A DNA stretch of 64,000 bases. Source: Saccharum officinarum (lineage: Eukaryota > Streptophyta > Magnoliopsida > Poales > Poaceae). Numbering within the stretch: the first letter of the stretch is position 1; each line of letters begins with the position of its first letter. The stretch spans positions 8,656,191 through 8,720,190 of the forward strand of contig CM036223.1 of NCBI GenBank assembly GCA_020631735.1. Direction: 5' to 3'. Below, one piece after another: positions 25,371 through 37,342 of the stretch. The notes under the pieces were generated by a model that worked only from the letters and a program-made list of their open reading frames with translations, had not been told where the DNA came from and searched no databases. Position numbers and translations under genes: made by a program.

Positions 25371-26903
25371 TGCCAATGAGATGCAAATGTTGTCTATGTC
25401 AAGTGAGTTGTGTATTGAATTTGAACACCTAAACTTGGGAATTGTTACCAATGCAATGGAGTTAGTGATAGAACCTATATTAGAGCAAGAAATATACAAA
25501 GGTCAGTTGAAGGATGAGAAACTAAAGAAGATAGCAGAAGACATAGTGATTAGTAAGTCACCAGGTTTTCAAATGGATGACAATGGAATTCTATGGTTTG
25601 GAAGGAGGTTGTGTGTACCTGAGGATCAGGTTATTAGGCAGGCAATTCTTCGTGAATCTCATGAGTCAGCTTATTCTATTCATCCTGGCAGCGCTAAGAT
25701 GTATCTAGATCTCAAACAGAAGTATTGGTGGGTTGGATTAAAACGTGATGTGGCTGAGTATGTAACAGTATGTGACACATGTCAGAGAGTGAAAGCTGAG
25801 CATCAGAGGCCTGCAGGATTGTTGCAACCAATGAAGATTCCTGAATGGAAGTGGAAAGAAGTTGGTATGGACTCTATAGTGGGGTTACCTCATACTCAGA
25901 AAGGTTATGACTCTATTTGGGTGATAGTAGATCGGTTAACTAAAGTTGCTCATTTCATACCGGTCAAGACTACTTACCATGGAACAAAATTGGTAGAGTT
26001 GTATATGGAGAAGATAGTGTGTTTGCATAGAGTTCTGAAGAAGATTGTATCTGATCGAGGTTCATAGTTTACATCCCATTTTTGGAAGGCTGTACATGAA
26101 TCTTTGGGGACGAAACTGAATTTTAGTACAACATACCATCCGCAGACAGATGGGCAAATGGAAAGGACAAACCAGATACTAGAAGACATGTTGAGAGCTT
26201 GTGCGTTGTAGTATGGAACTAGTTGGGATAAGAGTTTGCCTTATGCACAGTTCTCATACAACAATAGTATCAATAGAGTCTCAAGATGGCACCGTTTGAA
26301 GCTTTGTATGGACGTAAGTGTAGAACTCCATTGTTTTGGAATCAAACAGGTGAGTCTTAGGTGTTTGGTACAGATGTTCTTAGAAACGCGAGGATCAAGT
26401 GCAAGTGATTCGTGAGAATTTGAGAGTGGCACAATCTCGTCAGAAGAGTTATGCTGACAACCGGAGAAGGGATTTAGTTTTTGAGGTAGGTGATTATGTC
26501 TACTTGAAGGTGTCACCAATGAGAAGTGTGAAGAGGTTCAACATGAAAGGCAGGTTAGCACCAAGGTATGTTGAGCCATTTAATGTTATCGCTAGACGTG
26601 GTGAAGTTGCTTATCAATTAGAGTTGCCTAGGAATTTGTCTGGGGTACATGATGTGTTTCATGTTTCTCAACTCAAAAAGTATTTGCGTGTGCCTGAGGA
26701 GCAAATATCTTTGGATGAATTGACCGTTAAAGAGGATCTTACGTATTAAGAGTTTCCGGTTAAGATTGTGGAGACTGCTGAGAGAGTTACTAGAAGTCGG
26801 GTTATTAAAATGTGCAAGGTTCAGTGGAATCGGTATTCAGAAGCAGAGGCAACTTAGCAAAGGGAGGATGAACTGACGAAATCATACCCGCAGTTGTTTG
26901 AGT
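25371..26903 (+). pseudogene. Integrase with chromodomain-like C-terminus, broken
   Basis: The HHCC zinc finger (HESAYSIHPG...CDTCQRVK) is at about 25,660-25,790. The integrase core starts with MDSIVGLP and continues to VSDRGS (about 26,045-26,064), with a final [10 protein letters not shown] segment. TAG stops occur at 26,065 and 26,208 and a frameshift near 26,265-26,280. The C-terminal part reads APRYVEPFNVIARRGEVAYQ, DVFHVSQLKKY and, after stops at 26,747 and in EAEAT-stop-QRED, a short chromodomain-like tail typical of Tekay/Del chromoviruses, which in that group targets integration to heterochromatin. Confidence 0.9.
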
Positions 26904-26950
26904 AAGCAGTCCAAATCTCAAGGACGAGATTCTTTTAAGGGGGTAGAATT

Positions 26951-29872
26951 TGTAACACCCAGAATATTCAAGTTTTGGGAATAGCTAAAATTTGATTTAA
27001 ATATTCCCTAGTTTTTGAGCATAAATAATATAGAGAATATTTTAATTGGGATAAAAAATTAAAATGTTCGGTTGGGCATTTGATGATGCATTCATGTTGT
27101 TGCATTTGATTTATTGTGTGGTGTGGTTTTTATTCCATTTGATTTGGATTCAAAATTCATTTTGAAAATGGTTTTGAAAATAAAAAGAATATGAAAAAAT
27201 AAATAAAATGAATAACTCACCTTTCTTCCTTTTCGGCCTGGTGGCCCGGTTGGCCTCCTATGCCTCCAACTTGGGCTTGGCCACCGTAGGCCTGCTCTTC
27301 CTCTCTTCGCCGCACTCCAGTGGGCCGAGCCCAGCGTTACCGGCCCAGCCGAGGCCGTTGCGGGCGTGCCTCCTTCGCCTCTGTCACACTGACGGCCAGG
27401 GCCCGCTTGTCAGCGCCTTCCCCTACCTTGTTCATAACTGAGCCGGAGTCGAGCACGACATCCTCTGATTCAATCCTGAGCTTCACGGGATTCTCTTCCA
27501 AGCCAAGGTGCCATGGGACTATTTAAGCGAACCGCATGTGATTGCTCACCTTTTCCACATGAAATTCGGCGTTGTTTGCCCTAGCTCGTGGCCGCAAGCC
27601 CTATAAACCCTAGGACGCCGCCGTCGGATTCAATTCGACGAGTACGTCGTTCCTCTGCCATCGTAAGCTCTTCTACCAGCTTTGTCAAGGTCTTGCGAGC
27701 ACGAGGTTGTCCTCAATTGGATTCACTAGGTACTTAACGCATTGCCCTTGTGAACAGGAGCTCTGCCGTCCTCTCCTACGAGCCGCACGACCCTCATGAG
27801 CCACCTTCGCCTCTATATACTCTTAAGGTGAGATCACCTTCAGCTTCGCGTTCGATTAGTACCGATTCCCTTCCGAATGGTGACCGGGAATGGTAGATTA
27901 CATACTCCGGTGAGCCGCCGGCCATGGCGCCACCGCGAGTGGCATTGTAGCCGCCCGGAATTTCCCCTCTCTCTTCCAACTTCTAATCTGAGCCGTTCAT
28001 CTCGAGATCAACGGCCGGAGAAGGCTGATACCCTTTCGGCTTGCAGTTTTGCTAAAGAGCCCCTGTACTTCTTTGCTTTCTAACCCGCAGTCCTAAAGCG
28101 TAATCCAAAAATACGCTTTCTTCTTTAGAAAATGTAAATTTTGTCGGTTTAAATGAAAACATGTTTCATATGTTCTAAAGTGATGTTTCAAAACTTTAAA
28201 CATTTGTATCTTGCTCATTTTAACTCCGATTTGACCCGTTCAAGTTGTGTTAGGTTCGTATTCGTGAACTCTACATGTTAGTGTTACTGTACAGTAGGTT
28301 TGTAGCATTTAAATTTTGAGCTTATATTAAAATAATTATTTATCTGTAGGAAATCTTAGAAAATTCATATCTTTCACGTTTCAACTCAGTTTTTTGTGAT
28401 CTTTACGTCTGTGTGATCATAGCGACGTGTAGAATAGTTTTATAAAACTTTTTATACCATTTTACTACTATTGGTGTACTATTCTAATTATGTTTCTTTG
28501 TTTTCTTCGTGTATGATTGCTCGAATGATTGTGTGTTGCTGCTTGGTGATCGAGAGTAGACAGTGAGCAGTTTCTTGACGATCAGGAGTATTACTTTGAG
28601 CCAGACCAGCAGTACCAATAGGAAAGCTTTGATCAAGGCAAGTATAATATGGGACCATCCTTGTTAACCTATTCACTATAATTGCTATCCTATGCATGTG
28701 TCCTCCTTGGCAACCTTAGAGATTTTAATCTAGTGATTGATATATTGATTCCTTGACACCCATGGGATTATGCATTTGGGTAGCTCGGCTAGTGCTTGAT
28801 TCATGAACATTGATCTTGTAATATGACTAATGAATGGTGTGATCAACCATTAAGATGATTTAATGCTTGTTAAAAGGGGACTAGAGCGTTGTGTTGTTTG
28901 TTTGTCGCTCTAGTTACTCTCCGTAAGGACTTATCTATAAGTTATAACCAGGATTGATAGCACAGCTGTGGGGGATATATGGCTCTGGCTTTGGTTGTTT
29001 AAGAGACCTTTTCTAGCTTGTTAGTGGTTACCTTAAATGGCGTAAGAATGACTTGCCACGTTGGGTGTAGGACAACCTCTAGTCTATGAGTATAGCCGAG
29101 AAGGAATTGTGTCATTTGAAAAGGGGTTCCTACATCTGCCTGCCGAGTGAATCTAATGGCCCTAACTTGTTAGACGAACTTTTGAATGACTTTATATGGT
29201 TTTCGATGTTTTGGGCCTTGCAAACCCATGCATTTGGAAGTCATGACTCACAGTGAAAGTGTACACCTCTACGCAGAGTTTAATAAACTTGTATACTAGT
29301 CGTGCTTACGGATACGAGCGGCCTTGGGTATTCTTACAGAATAAATGATCACCATTGATATATCATGCTTAATACTGATGTTGTTATTATTATGTCATGT
29401 TAATGCTATTTCATTATTCTTATTACAATTGATTATTTGTTCATTATTGGGATTTGAATTACCTTGATGCTACCCAATTGCCAATTATATAATGAATAAA
29501 AGCTTAATGCAGTCAAACAGTGTCTAGCCTTTTGTGCCTTATGAACCCTATGTTATATTTGTTGAGTTCGACATGGACTCACTCTTGCTATTCCCATCAC
29601 AATAGATGAAGATTATAAAGATGATTATCGCAATGAGTACTAGTCTTGGTGTCAACTAGTCAACTATGTCCCTGTGTTTGGAGCTTCTGTCAGAGATTTA
29701 TTTTTAGTAGATACTCTTTTATGTCTGAGACTATGTGATAAGTATTCATTCGCTATGTAATAAGTATTGTAATGATACTATGTAATTTGTCAACTTATGT
29801 GTGCGACTGTTTTCTGGGGCGCACATAAGTCTTTTATGCATCCTATTTTTATCCTTAAAAATGGGTGTGACA
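26951..29872 (+). mobile_element. 3' LTR of the Ty3/gypsy element
   Basis: Starts TGTAACACCC at 26,951 right after the polypurine tract and ends GGGTGTGACA at 29,872, the expected imperfect inverted termini. Length is 2,922 bp. A TATTTAA box (about 27,520) precedes a GC-rich leader-like part. The matching 5' LTR is not in plus orientation in this window; the only relative is the inverted, truncated copy at 21,045-23,457. Confidence 0.85.
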
Positions 29873-29893
29873 TCCTCCTTTGTGAGTAATATA

Positions 29894-30660
29894 GGGGTGC
29901 GGCTACTAATGTCCGTCAGAAAAAAGATAATGCTTGGTTGAAGGTGTCCATCCGTCCAGACAGACCAATAATGCACCCACCCGCGTAGTGCGCAGCGCGC
30001 CCTCGCCCGCGTGGATTCACCGTCTTCACCACGTCTCCCGCCGCGACCGCGCTCCATTTGCCTGCCAAGGCCACTGTCGAGGTTCATGCCGCTGATGAGC
30101 TCCGTATCGGCGACCTCTGCGCCACTCCAGCTCTGTGTCGGCACCGAGCTCCATGTCAAGGAGCCTCCATTTGCCAAAGCAACAAATAGATGAGCACATG
30201 TTGCAATCGTATATTTCATGCATTTTAGATGTATGTTTCATATGTGTCATATGGATGTTGCACGTGTTTCATCTAGATGTTGCAAAAATCGATATGGTGT
30301 TGTATATATTGCAATAGTTATACACTTATGTTGCAAATGCATGTTTGAAATATTTCAGCTATTTTATATGTATGTTGCAAGTGTATTATCTGGATGTTGC
30401 ATATGTTTCAGTGGCTATACAAATATGTTGCAAGAGTATGTTCTAAATTTTTCATCTGTTTCAGACATATATTGTAGCAAGTGCTTATGTTGTAAGTGTT
30501 TTCGTTAGCAGACGCGGAAAGCAAGCACAGGTGGAGGCGGTCCCCACGGGCACACGGGAAGCGAAGTGGGCGTGGGTGGTTCCAACGTGCATGCGCAGTA
30601 GCAAGCGGGGCATGCGCGGGCATCCGGACGTCCGAACGCTAGCCTCGCCGAAAAAAATAT
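29894..30660. mobile_element. Candidate non-autonomous DNA element with degenerate ATGTTGCA repeats
   Basis: Weak inverted ends are seen: GGTGCGGCTA near 29,896 and, inverted, GGCGAGGCTA near 30,651. Between 30,200 and 30,510 a degenerate unit around ATGTTGCA followed by TGTTTCAT recurs roughly every 30-60 bases. The family is uncertain (MULE-like is a guess). The left edge of the ~14-kb tandem duplication falls inside it, at about 30,589. Confidence 0.35.
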
Positions 30661-32211
30661 ACGGAGAGAGAGAACCACGTGGCAGCAAGGACTCCAACTC
30701 GTGTACTGTATCTGGCCGATGGTCACTGCAGCTCGTGTGTCACTGTAGCCTTTTTACTTTTCTTTGTCCACCTTGCTAAGCACATAACTCTATGATTCAA
30801 ACTTTTATTAATGTACATAAGTAGTCAAATGGAAAGCATCCGACGAGCTCTACGTATCGGTAATCTCCATTTATCCATCCAAGCAACGTATCAAAAAGTC
30901 AAATTTTTAGCCTTCCTTTAGAGCCGATCGACCTTCGCTAACTAAAACACTTGATCTATATTAAAATTTGTATTTATGCCCATGTATTCTCTGGTGTTAC
31001 ACTTAAGGAGCCTGATTTTGAAATAGCAACATTTCCAAAGGCAGTTTGTATAGGCTTGCCAATGCCATTGGGCCCTTTGACTATTTCCAGATGTAGATCT
31101 TTGCTAGGGATTCCTAAAATCATTTTTTATAGTAGTGTAATGCAACGGAACTAATGATTGTAATGCATTTTTTCAATAAAAAAATGTCCACCAATAAAGA
31201 ACCATTGTGGGACGTTGGTTGAACAACAATTATTTCCTATGCATATCATTAGTTTGCAAAATGTAAAAATGCCAATTCAGCCCAATCAAGATGAATCAAA
31301 CAATAAGAAAATATAGCATTTGTGAAGAAAGATCTAAGCTTCTATACAAGGACAAAACAGATAATCCAATTCTTCTAGATTTATGGAATTATTTCCAAAT
31401 TGAATAACAAGATAAGAATGAGCTTTAAAGAACTTTGTATTTGTCAAACATAAGAAAAAGGAGAAATTTTATAGTGCTTGTAAATAGTGATAGCAATTCG
31501 TTAGCAAATAACCATTAATCTTTTTAGGATTAGCGGATAGGAATAGTTTTGTTTAGTGGTTCCTCCCGAGCACATACAAAGCTCAAGAAAAAGGAAGCTA
31601 CTTAGTAGAGAAATAATGAAATTAAGTGTTGCACTGATCTTCAAGGCGATGAGATAAGTATATATTGTTCTTTTTGTGAGAAACTACCTCTATGAGACTG
31701 ACAAAAAGATGTAATTCTAGATTTGGATTGAGTTGATCAAATTTCTTTAAGTTTAATTGTGTTTATAGAAAATATTGTTGACTTTTTTGACTCCAAATAC
31801 GTGTAATAGCAAAAAAAAATATTTCATGATAAATATTAATAATTTTTTGTATAAATTTGGTTAAATTTAAAATTAGTTGATTTCTCAAAATACAAGAATT
31901 GTATTCTTCTGGAGGGAGTAACATCTCTCATTGGTTGAACGATGATGAAAATGACATTTGTGAGATATGTTGTTATGTGTCATGATCATCCACGTGGCTA
32001 TGTATGGATTTTTAGTTTCTGCACTGTTGATATCTATCCTCCGCTTGTTCTGTAGTGGGTGTCGGCACCATCATCCACGGGCCACCTCGCGTGCCTCGTG
32101 CCTTCGTTATTCAGCGGTGGATGTGGAGCTAGCAGGTGTGTGTACCATTTCTTTGCACCATCAGCGAATTTTCTTTATTTTCTTGCTTGCACCATCTACC
32201 AACTACCAAGA
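30589..32211. repeat. Block A: upstream region of a type I inhibitor gene, now detached
   Basis: Nearly identical to 41,639-43,432, which in unit 2 lies directly upstream of Inh3. No gene is seen inside; the segment is AT-rich and ends with a stretch resembling the right half of a Stowaway MITE (about 31,740-31,921, ending GGAGGGAGTA) and a 240-bp moderately GC-rich tail. At 32,211 similarity to block A' stops and CACTA sequence begins, so the gene it once preceded has been deleted. Confidence 0.85.
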
Positions 32212-32247
32212 AGGCTATTTTACGGGAATAAAAAAGAAGGCTATTTT

Positions 32248-33838
32248 ACGGGATATGGTCAGTAACATATGTGGACTCATAAGTTGGGCTTAACGAGGCT
32301 CCCCTATTTTGATGACCTTCTTCTGCCACATAACATTGATATAATGCACACTGAAAAGAATGTCGCCGAGGCACTTTGGGCAACACTCATGGACACTGAA
32401 AAGTCTAAGGACAACCCTAAGGCTAGAGTGGACCTGACAACGTTATGCGATAGACTAAAGTAAGGAATGCGGCCTCCTCGAGGCGGCGAGAAATGGACAA
32501 GGCCTAAGGTCGATTTCATGTTGAGTAGAGAACAAAGGAGGGAAGTACTTGAATGGATTCAGACGTTAATGTTCCATGATGGATATGTAGCGAATCAGAG
32601 GAGGGGAGTGAACTTATCTAGTCTGCGAGTCCTAGGGATGAAGAGTCATGACTATCACATATGGATTGAGCAACTTCTTCCTGCGATGGTTGAAAAATGA
32701 AGAGTGGTGCAGTATCATGCTATATGTGTTGACCAACCTTGAGGAGGTGGAGCCGTACATGGGGTAAGTTCTCAACTAACTTGTTTCAATACGCCGGCAC
32801 TATTCTGCATCCAACACCCCTGCTTCTCGTTGGTTCAGACAATTTCTTCATCACTTTTGGAATTTGATACCCCAGGAATCTTTTACCCTTATTTTCACAG
32901 GGTGCGGGACAAGGGAGGCCCGATTTCATTTCTTGGTTCAGACAGAAGGTACTGTCCAATTTAGCTCGTACTTAGTTCGATATTCCAAGTTGCTCGTACG
33001 TTCGAATAATATAACGATCTATCTTGTTTGAGCTTGTAGGCCCAAACTGATGCGTCCATCAGTGACGAGTTGAGATAGGTTGCAATGCAATGGCTTTGCC
33101 TATAGGGTCAAGTCATTTACTGGTTACGACGTGAATGGATATCGCTTTCACACATCAAGCTACGAGCAGAGTTGGCCCAATCGAAGAACCACAAATAACG
33201 GAGTTTGTACGGCCGACACTGATGGCCTCGACTATTATAGAAGAATCGAAGAAATATACAAACTTTCATTTCATGATGGCAAACCTCTTAATCCTGTCAT
33301 ATTTAAATGCTATTGGTTTGATCTCGAAGTAACGAGACGGACCCCTCATTTTGGGCTAGTCAAAACTCGACAGGATTCCGTCTATCCAGGAGATGATGTC
33401 TATATTGTGGCTCAACAGGCCACATAGGTTTATTATATGCCATACGCGTGCAAAAACAAACCGCATATTTTGGGTTGGTATATTGTGCACAAGGTATTGC
33501 CACATGCTAAACTACCTGTCCCAAACGATGAAGATTACAACTTCAACCCAAACACATATGATAGAGAGTTCTTTCAAGAAGAGGGGCTGTAAGGGAGGTT
33601 CGAGATAGACTTAACTGAAGCGATGAGAATAGAAGTAGACAATGAAACGGTTGATGACGAGAACTCTAGAGATGAGGTGCAAAATGAGAAGGACATACAA
33701 ATGCTTGACCGATTACGTTTAGGCAATGACAATGAAGACAACATTTCTCCTTCAGATAGTGTTGATTATTTTGATAACATTGATAGTGATGATGAGTCTT
33801 ATGATCCAGCTAATCCCAATCATGCAGATTATTTCTAA
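32248..33838 (+). pseudogene. TNP2-like CACTA transposase C-terminal part, broken
   Basis: Segments read LPYFDDLLLPHNIDIMHTEK and VAEALWATLMDTEKSKDNPK, typical of the TNP2 transposase family. These are followed by KSHDYHIWIEQLLP (DUF4218-like) and, from 33,080, a DUF4216-like part with GYDVNGYRFHT, DGLDYYRRIEEIY and DSVYPGDDVYIVAQQ. The acidic C-terminus ends at 33,838. Stops at 32,461 and 33,425 are shared with the second copy and so predate the duplication. TAA at 33,590 is private to this copy. The N-terminal two-thirds of TNP2 is absent. TNP2 would normally cut the element's ends; this remnant cannot. Confidence 0.85.
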
Positions 33839-33951
33839 TACATGTAATACTATGTTATTTTCTAATTATGTTTTGTTTATTTTGCATCTATGTAATTATG
33901 TTATTTCTAATACAATATTGTTTTTTCTTTTTAATTGCAGGTGATTGCATG

Positions 33952-35860
33952 AAGATGGTGGGCGGCGGGCGAATGAGGAATGTGAACTCGGTTTACCAAA
34001 GAACACGCCCTGCAGCGCCCGCTAAAGATGAGGAGCAATCGGAGAGGAGGAGGAGGAGGAGGAGGGGCAGTAGCAGCCATAGGAGGCAGCCGTCTCCTAC
34101 CCCGCTGCGTGAGGAGCAGGAGGAGGAGCGTGAGGAGGAGGAGGAGGAGGAGCTAGTTTGGTAGACGGACGAGGAGGAGGGGGAGGGACCACGAGGAGGC
34201 GGTATGTACTGTTCCGCTTCCTTTGGTTCGTGCTGTGTCTACTTGCGAGGTCCCGCGAGCCTCTCGGCGTGGCCAATACCTCCTCATCAACGCCCACTGA
34301 TCCGCCTCGAAGGAACCAAGTAAGTAACTTTACATGTTATCACTAATTCATATGATATGCTCAAAATCGAAATAGAAACTAATAATTTTTCTGAATCACT
34401 TGTGTAGGAATTGGGTTGCTGTGGAGGGTCGCGGGCGCTCCGTCAATGGCATCCTGGGTCTTCTGTGCAGGGAACACTACCCTGTCCTAGTGTAGTTGAC
34501 TGGGAAGACGGAGCCGGCCTACACATTTGACCGATTTGCCACCGCCCCCGATGTGACTTACGGCAACAAGACGGAGCGGGTGAGGCGGGAGCTATGGGTA
34601 AGTCTTGCTCGTACTACATCACATTCATTGTACTTTTCTTAAATAATTAATAGATACATTGCGTCTGTATGCAGGATTTTTTTAGATGCCAGGAGGGAAT
34701 GCGGGCGCATGTAGATTTGGTGGTTACCAAATCCTATAAGAAACTCGTCGTGGACCTGCATTACGAGGTGCATATCCAGGCCATCGTAACTTACTACGAC
34801 TCGGTCCTTGGACAAAGGCTAAAAAAGGATGCCGCAAGAACCATGCAGTTGACCCGAGACCAAGACCAGTACCTTCAGGTAGATAAAGAACACTAATACT
34901 GATTCCTTTTGAGATTAAGTTATTCTAATTTGATCTTCTTATATGTCAAATACTTGATGACGTGTAGATGATTCCCCCTTGGTGCGCCTCGTATCCCGAG
35001 TGCTGGGAGATGATCGTGGACAAGTGATTGTCCGAAGCCTGGGCCTAGGAGCACAATGATGCCCGGGAATGGCGTTTGATGATGCCAGGTGTACCACACC
35101 ATCATGGCAGCCGCAACCTCGTCGGATACGCACAAGCATGGGTACACGAATTCATTTATCTATTCTAACGCTCAATTCTGCCTGATTTCTAATCATCTTG
35201 CTATCTTTCTCGCAGTCGGCGTCACATGGTGGCCAGCCTTGCTCCACCTTGTAGGCATGGGCTATGGCCCACAAGGGCAAGGCGACGTCTGACGTCTCCT
35301 ACAACCCAGAGGACCTGCGCGAGGCGTACACCAACGCGAGCGTCCACACCCACCTCAGCGAGTACACGTCGGTAGCAAGGTCGGTCCATGGGCTAGAGTA
35401 CGATGCGAGCACCGAGGACCTTGACACAGAGATCGTCATGAGGGTGGGAGGAGGCAAGAAGCATGGGCGGTACTAGATGGGCAACGACGTCATCGACACG
35501 GCCTCTACTCCCTCTCTCCTAGATCCAAGCACGGAGCACGAGCGCAAGCGTCCCCATATGCCCACGGCCGTCCCTGCACAGCACCGGGTTGACGCACTCG
35601 AGGTTATTCCTATTTTATTCATCATACATTGATCTTTTACGTTTACATTATTGTAACATTACCTTTGCGTTATTGTAGACCCAGCTAGAAGAAGAATGGA
35701 GGCAACGTCAGGCAGAGCACAAGATGATGCAGGCCCAACTAGCGTCTGAGAGGGTCGAGCGGGAGGCCCAGGAGAAGAAGGTGGTGGACCTGATTCAGTT
35801 CGTGTCCAGGATGGGGGCCAATCAGGGATGGAGTTGCTAGCGTCGCTATTCGCTCCACCT
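33952..35860 (+). pseudogene. Plant transposase (Transposase_24 / En-Spm second protein) remnant, multi-exon
   Basis: After an acceptor-like TTTTAATTGCAG (ends about 33,940) the frame opens with MKMVGGGRMRNVNSVYQRTR, followed by an Arg/Glu/Ser-rich low-complexity stretch. Later exons read NWVAVEGRGRSVNGILGLLC, DLVVTKSYKKLVVDLHYEVH, GKATSDVSYNPEDLREAYTN and a Glu/Arg-rich coiled-coil-like tail, separated by introns with GTAAGT donors and CAG acceptors. This is the layout of the second gene of plant CACTA elements (Ptta/En/Spm family). Stops at 34,494 (TAG for Gln) and in VDK-stop-LSEAW (near 35,024), plus TAG near 35,474, disable it. Confidence 0.78.
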
Positions 35861-36189
35861 CCAACTCCTGCTGCACCTACTCCTGTGAGTATAAATGTTT
35901 ATTGCTGTTGCTTGTGCTTTGCTTGTCTCACACATGTAATCTCTTCTCCTTTGAGTAGCCTCAGTTGGCGGGTTCGAATAATCCACCTCATGCGCCAGGT
36001 TGGCCTTCGAACGATCAAGGTACACCTTCACCACAGCCGGGGTGGCAAGGTTGGCACTGATGGTGTGAGTTGCACTTTTATTTGGATGATGGACTTGTGG
36101 TGGACTTGTGATGTTGTGATGCACTTGTTATGTTTGGACAACTATGATGCACTTGTGATGCCGTGATGGATATCCTATTGTGATGCATG

Positions 36190-36294
<105 letters not shown>

Positions 36295-36349
36295 GTCATA
36301 TTTACGGTTTGTCCTGATGGAATACAAAAAAAATACAGAAAAAACAGTT

Positions 36350-36719
36350 CTGGGTCACTTTGCCGAGTGTTGCACTCGGCAAAGCTAGGAAATTTTGCAC
36401 CTAGTGCATGAATTTCCCAGCTTTGCCGATCGCCGTGCCGCAGGGCACTCGACAAAGAATTTTGAAAAAAAAAAACGTTTTGCCGAGCACCCTACGCCAC
36501 GACGCTCGGCAAATGATTTTCTAAAAAAAAATAAAGGCTTTGCCGAGTGCCTGCCAAGTTGACACTCGGCAAACCGCTGTCACCGTCTCCGGCGCCGTGA
36601 CGGCGCCTCTTTTTTGCCGAGAGCCGTACACGGCAGTCGGCAAATCCTTTGCTGATTTTTTTTTCTATGCACTCTTTGCCGAGTGTGGCACTCGGCAAAC
36701 GCTTTGCCGAGTGCTGGAT
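36350..36719. repeat. Right subterminal repeat array of CACTA-2 copy 1
   Basis: Repeated TTTGCCGAGTG and inverse CACTCGGCAAA motifs, mostly as closely spaced inverted pairs. Several units present in copy 2 (for example around 50,330-50,360 and 50,690-50,705) are missing here. Confidence 0.9.
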
Positions 36720-37133
36720 CCAATAGTGTTGGTGGGTTATCCCGTTTGCATGTCCAACACGTTAATAAGAAGCCAACAGCTGTGCAGCATCTTGGTGTGG
36801 TGTCTTCAACAATGATGGTGAAAGATCAAAAGGTTGCACGTTAACCTGTGTGTCTGAACATATGATGACATGCGCATGCATTTTTGCTGTACCACAGCTA
36901 GCTAGAACGTACGACTAGTACTAGCATATATACCAGCCATGTGTTCAGTAGAAGGATCAAAAGGTTGCACGTTAAGCTTGCGTGGCTTGTGACTAATTCA
37001 GATCAAGTTTAAGTGTGTCTTGTCAACAAGATAGCTTGTGGATTGGGATGTCTGCGTTCAAAACAGAGAACAGGTCATCCGATCCATTCATCTCCATCGT
37101 GTATCCTGCAGGCAGCAGGCTGCAGCAGTTCTC

Positions 37134-37141
37134 TATAAATA
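37134..37141 (+). promoter_or_regulatory. TATA box of Inh1
   Basis: TATAAATA about 200 bases upstream of the start codon and about 85 bases upstream of the predicted 5'-UTR intron donor. The same box and surroundings occur in Inh2, Inh4, Inh5 and Inh6. Confidence 0.8.
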
Positions 37142-37342
37142 CCTCACCGGTGCATACTCGCTTCATATAACCAGCACCAGCAGTACAAAGAAGCACGATA
37201 GCAAGCAAACACTTGCCCGTGAGTGTGCCTTTCTATACCTTACGCTTTTTTGCAATAATGTAGTAGTAGTAGTCTGTTTCCTTTTTTGCATTGTCATCGA
37301 CCAACTGATTCGCAGTTAATCTCGCGATTCACGACGACGACC

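Larger units (their letters stand above)
23458..26950 (+). mobile_element. Internal region of a Ty3/gypsy (Tekay/Del-like chromovirus) retrotransposon, decayed
   Basis: Order gag zinc knuckle, protease, reverse transcriptase, RNase H, integrase, chromodomain-like tail is the Ty3/gypsy order. The 5' part (5' LTR and most of gag) is absent: the internal region begins at the edge of the minus-strand LTR at 23,457. At least six in-frame stops and one or more frameshifts make it non-functional. A purine tract AAGGGGGTAGAA (about 26,937-26,948) precedes the 3' LTR and serves as the polypurine tract. Confidence 0.92.

Noticed and set aside
32140..32265. Small frames across the block A/CACTA junction as a fusion gene.
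   Set aside because: The frames cross a deletion scar with duplicated filler and contain no recognisable domain before the TNP2 sequence.
37286..37342. N-terminal extension of Inh1 (and the equivalents in Inh2, Inh5, Inh6) from an upstream in-frame ATG.
   Set aside because: The upstream ATG lies in a predicted 5'-UTR intron with conserved GT and CAG borders, and the ATG at MSST matches the known start of MPI-type inhibitors.
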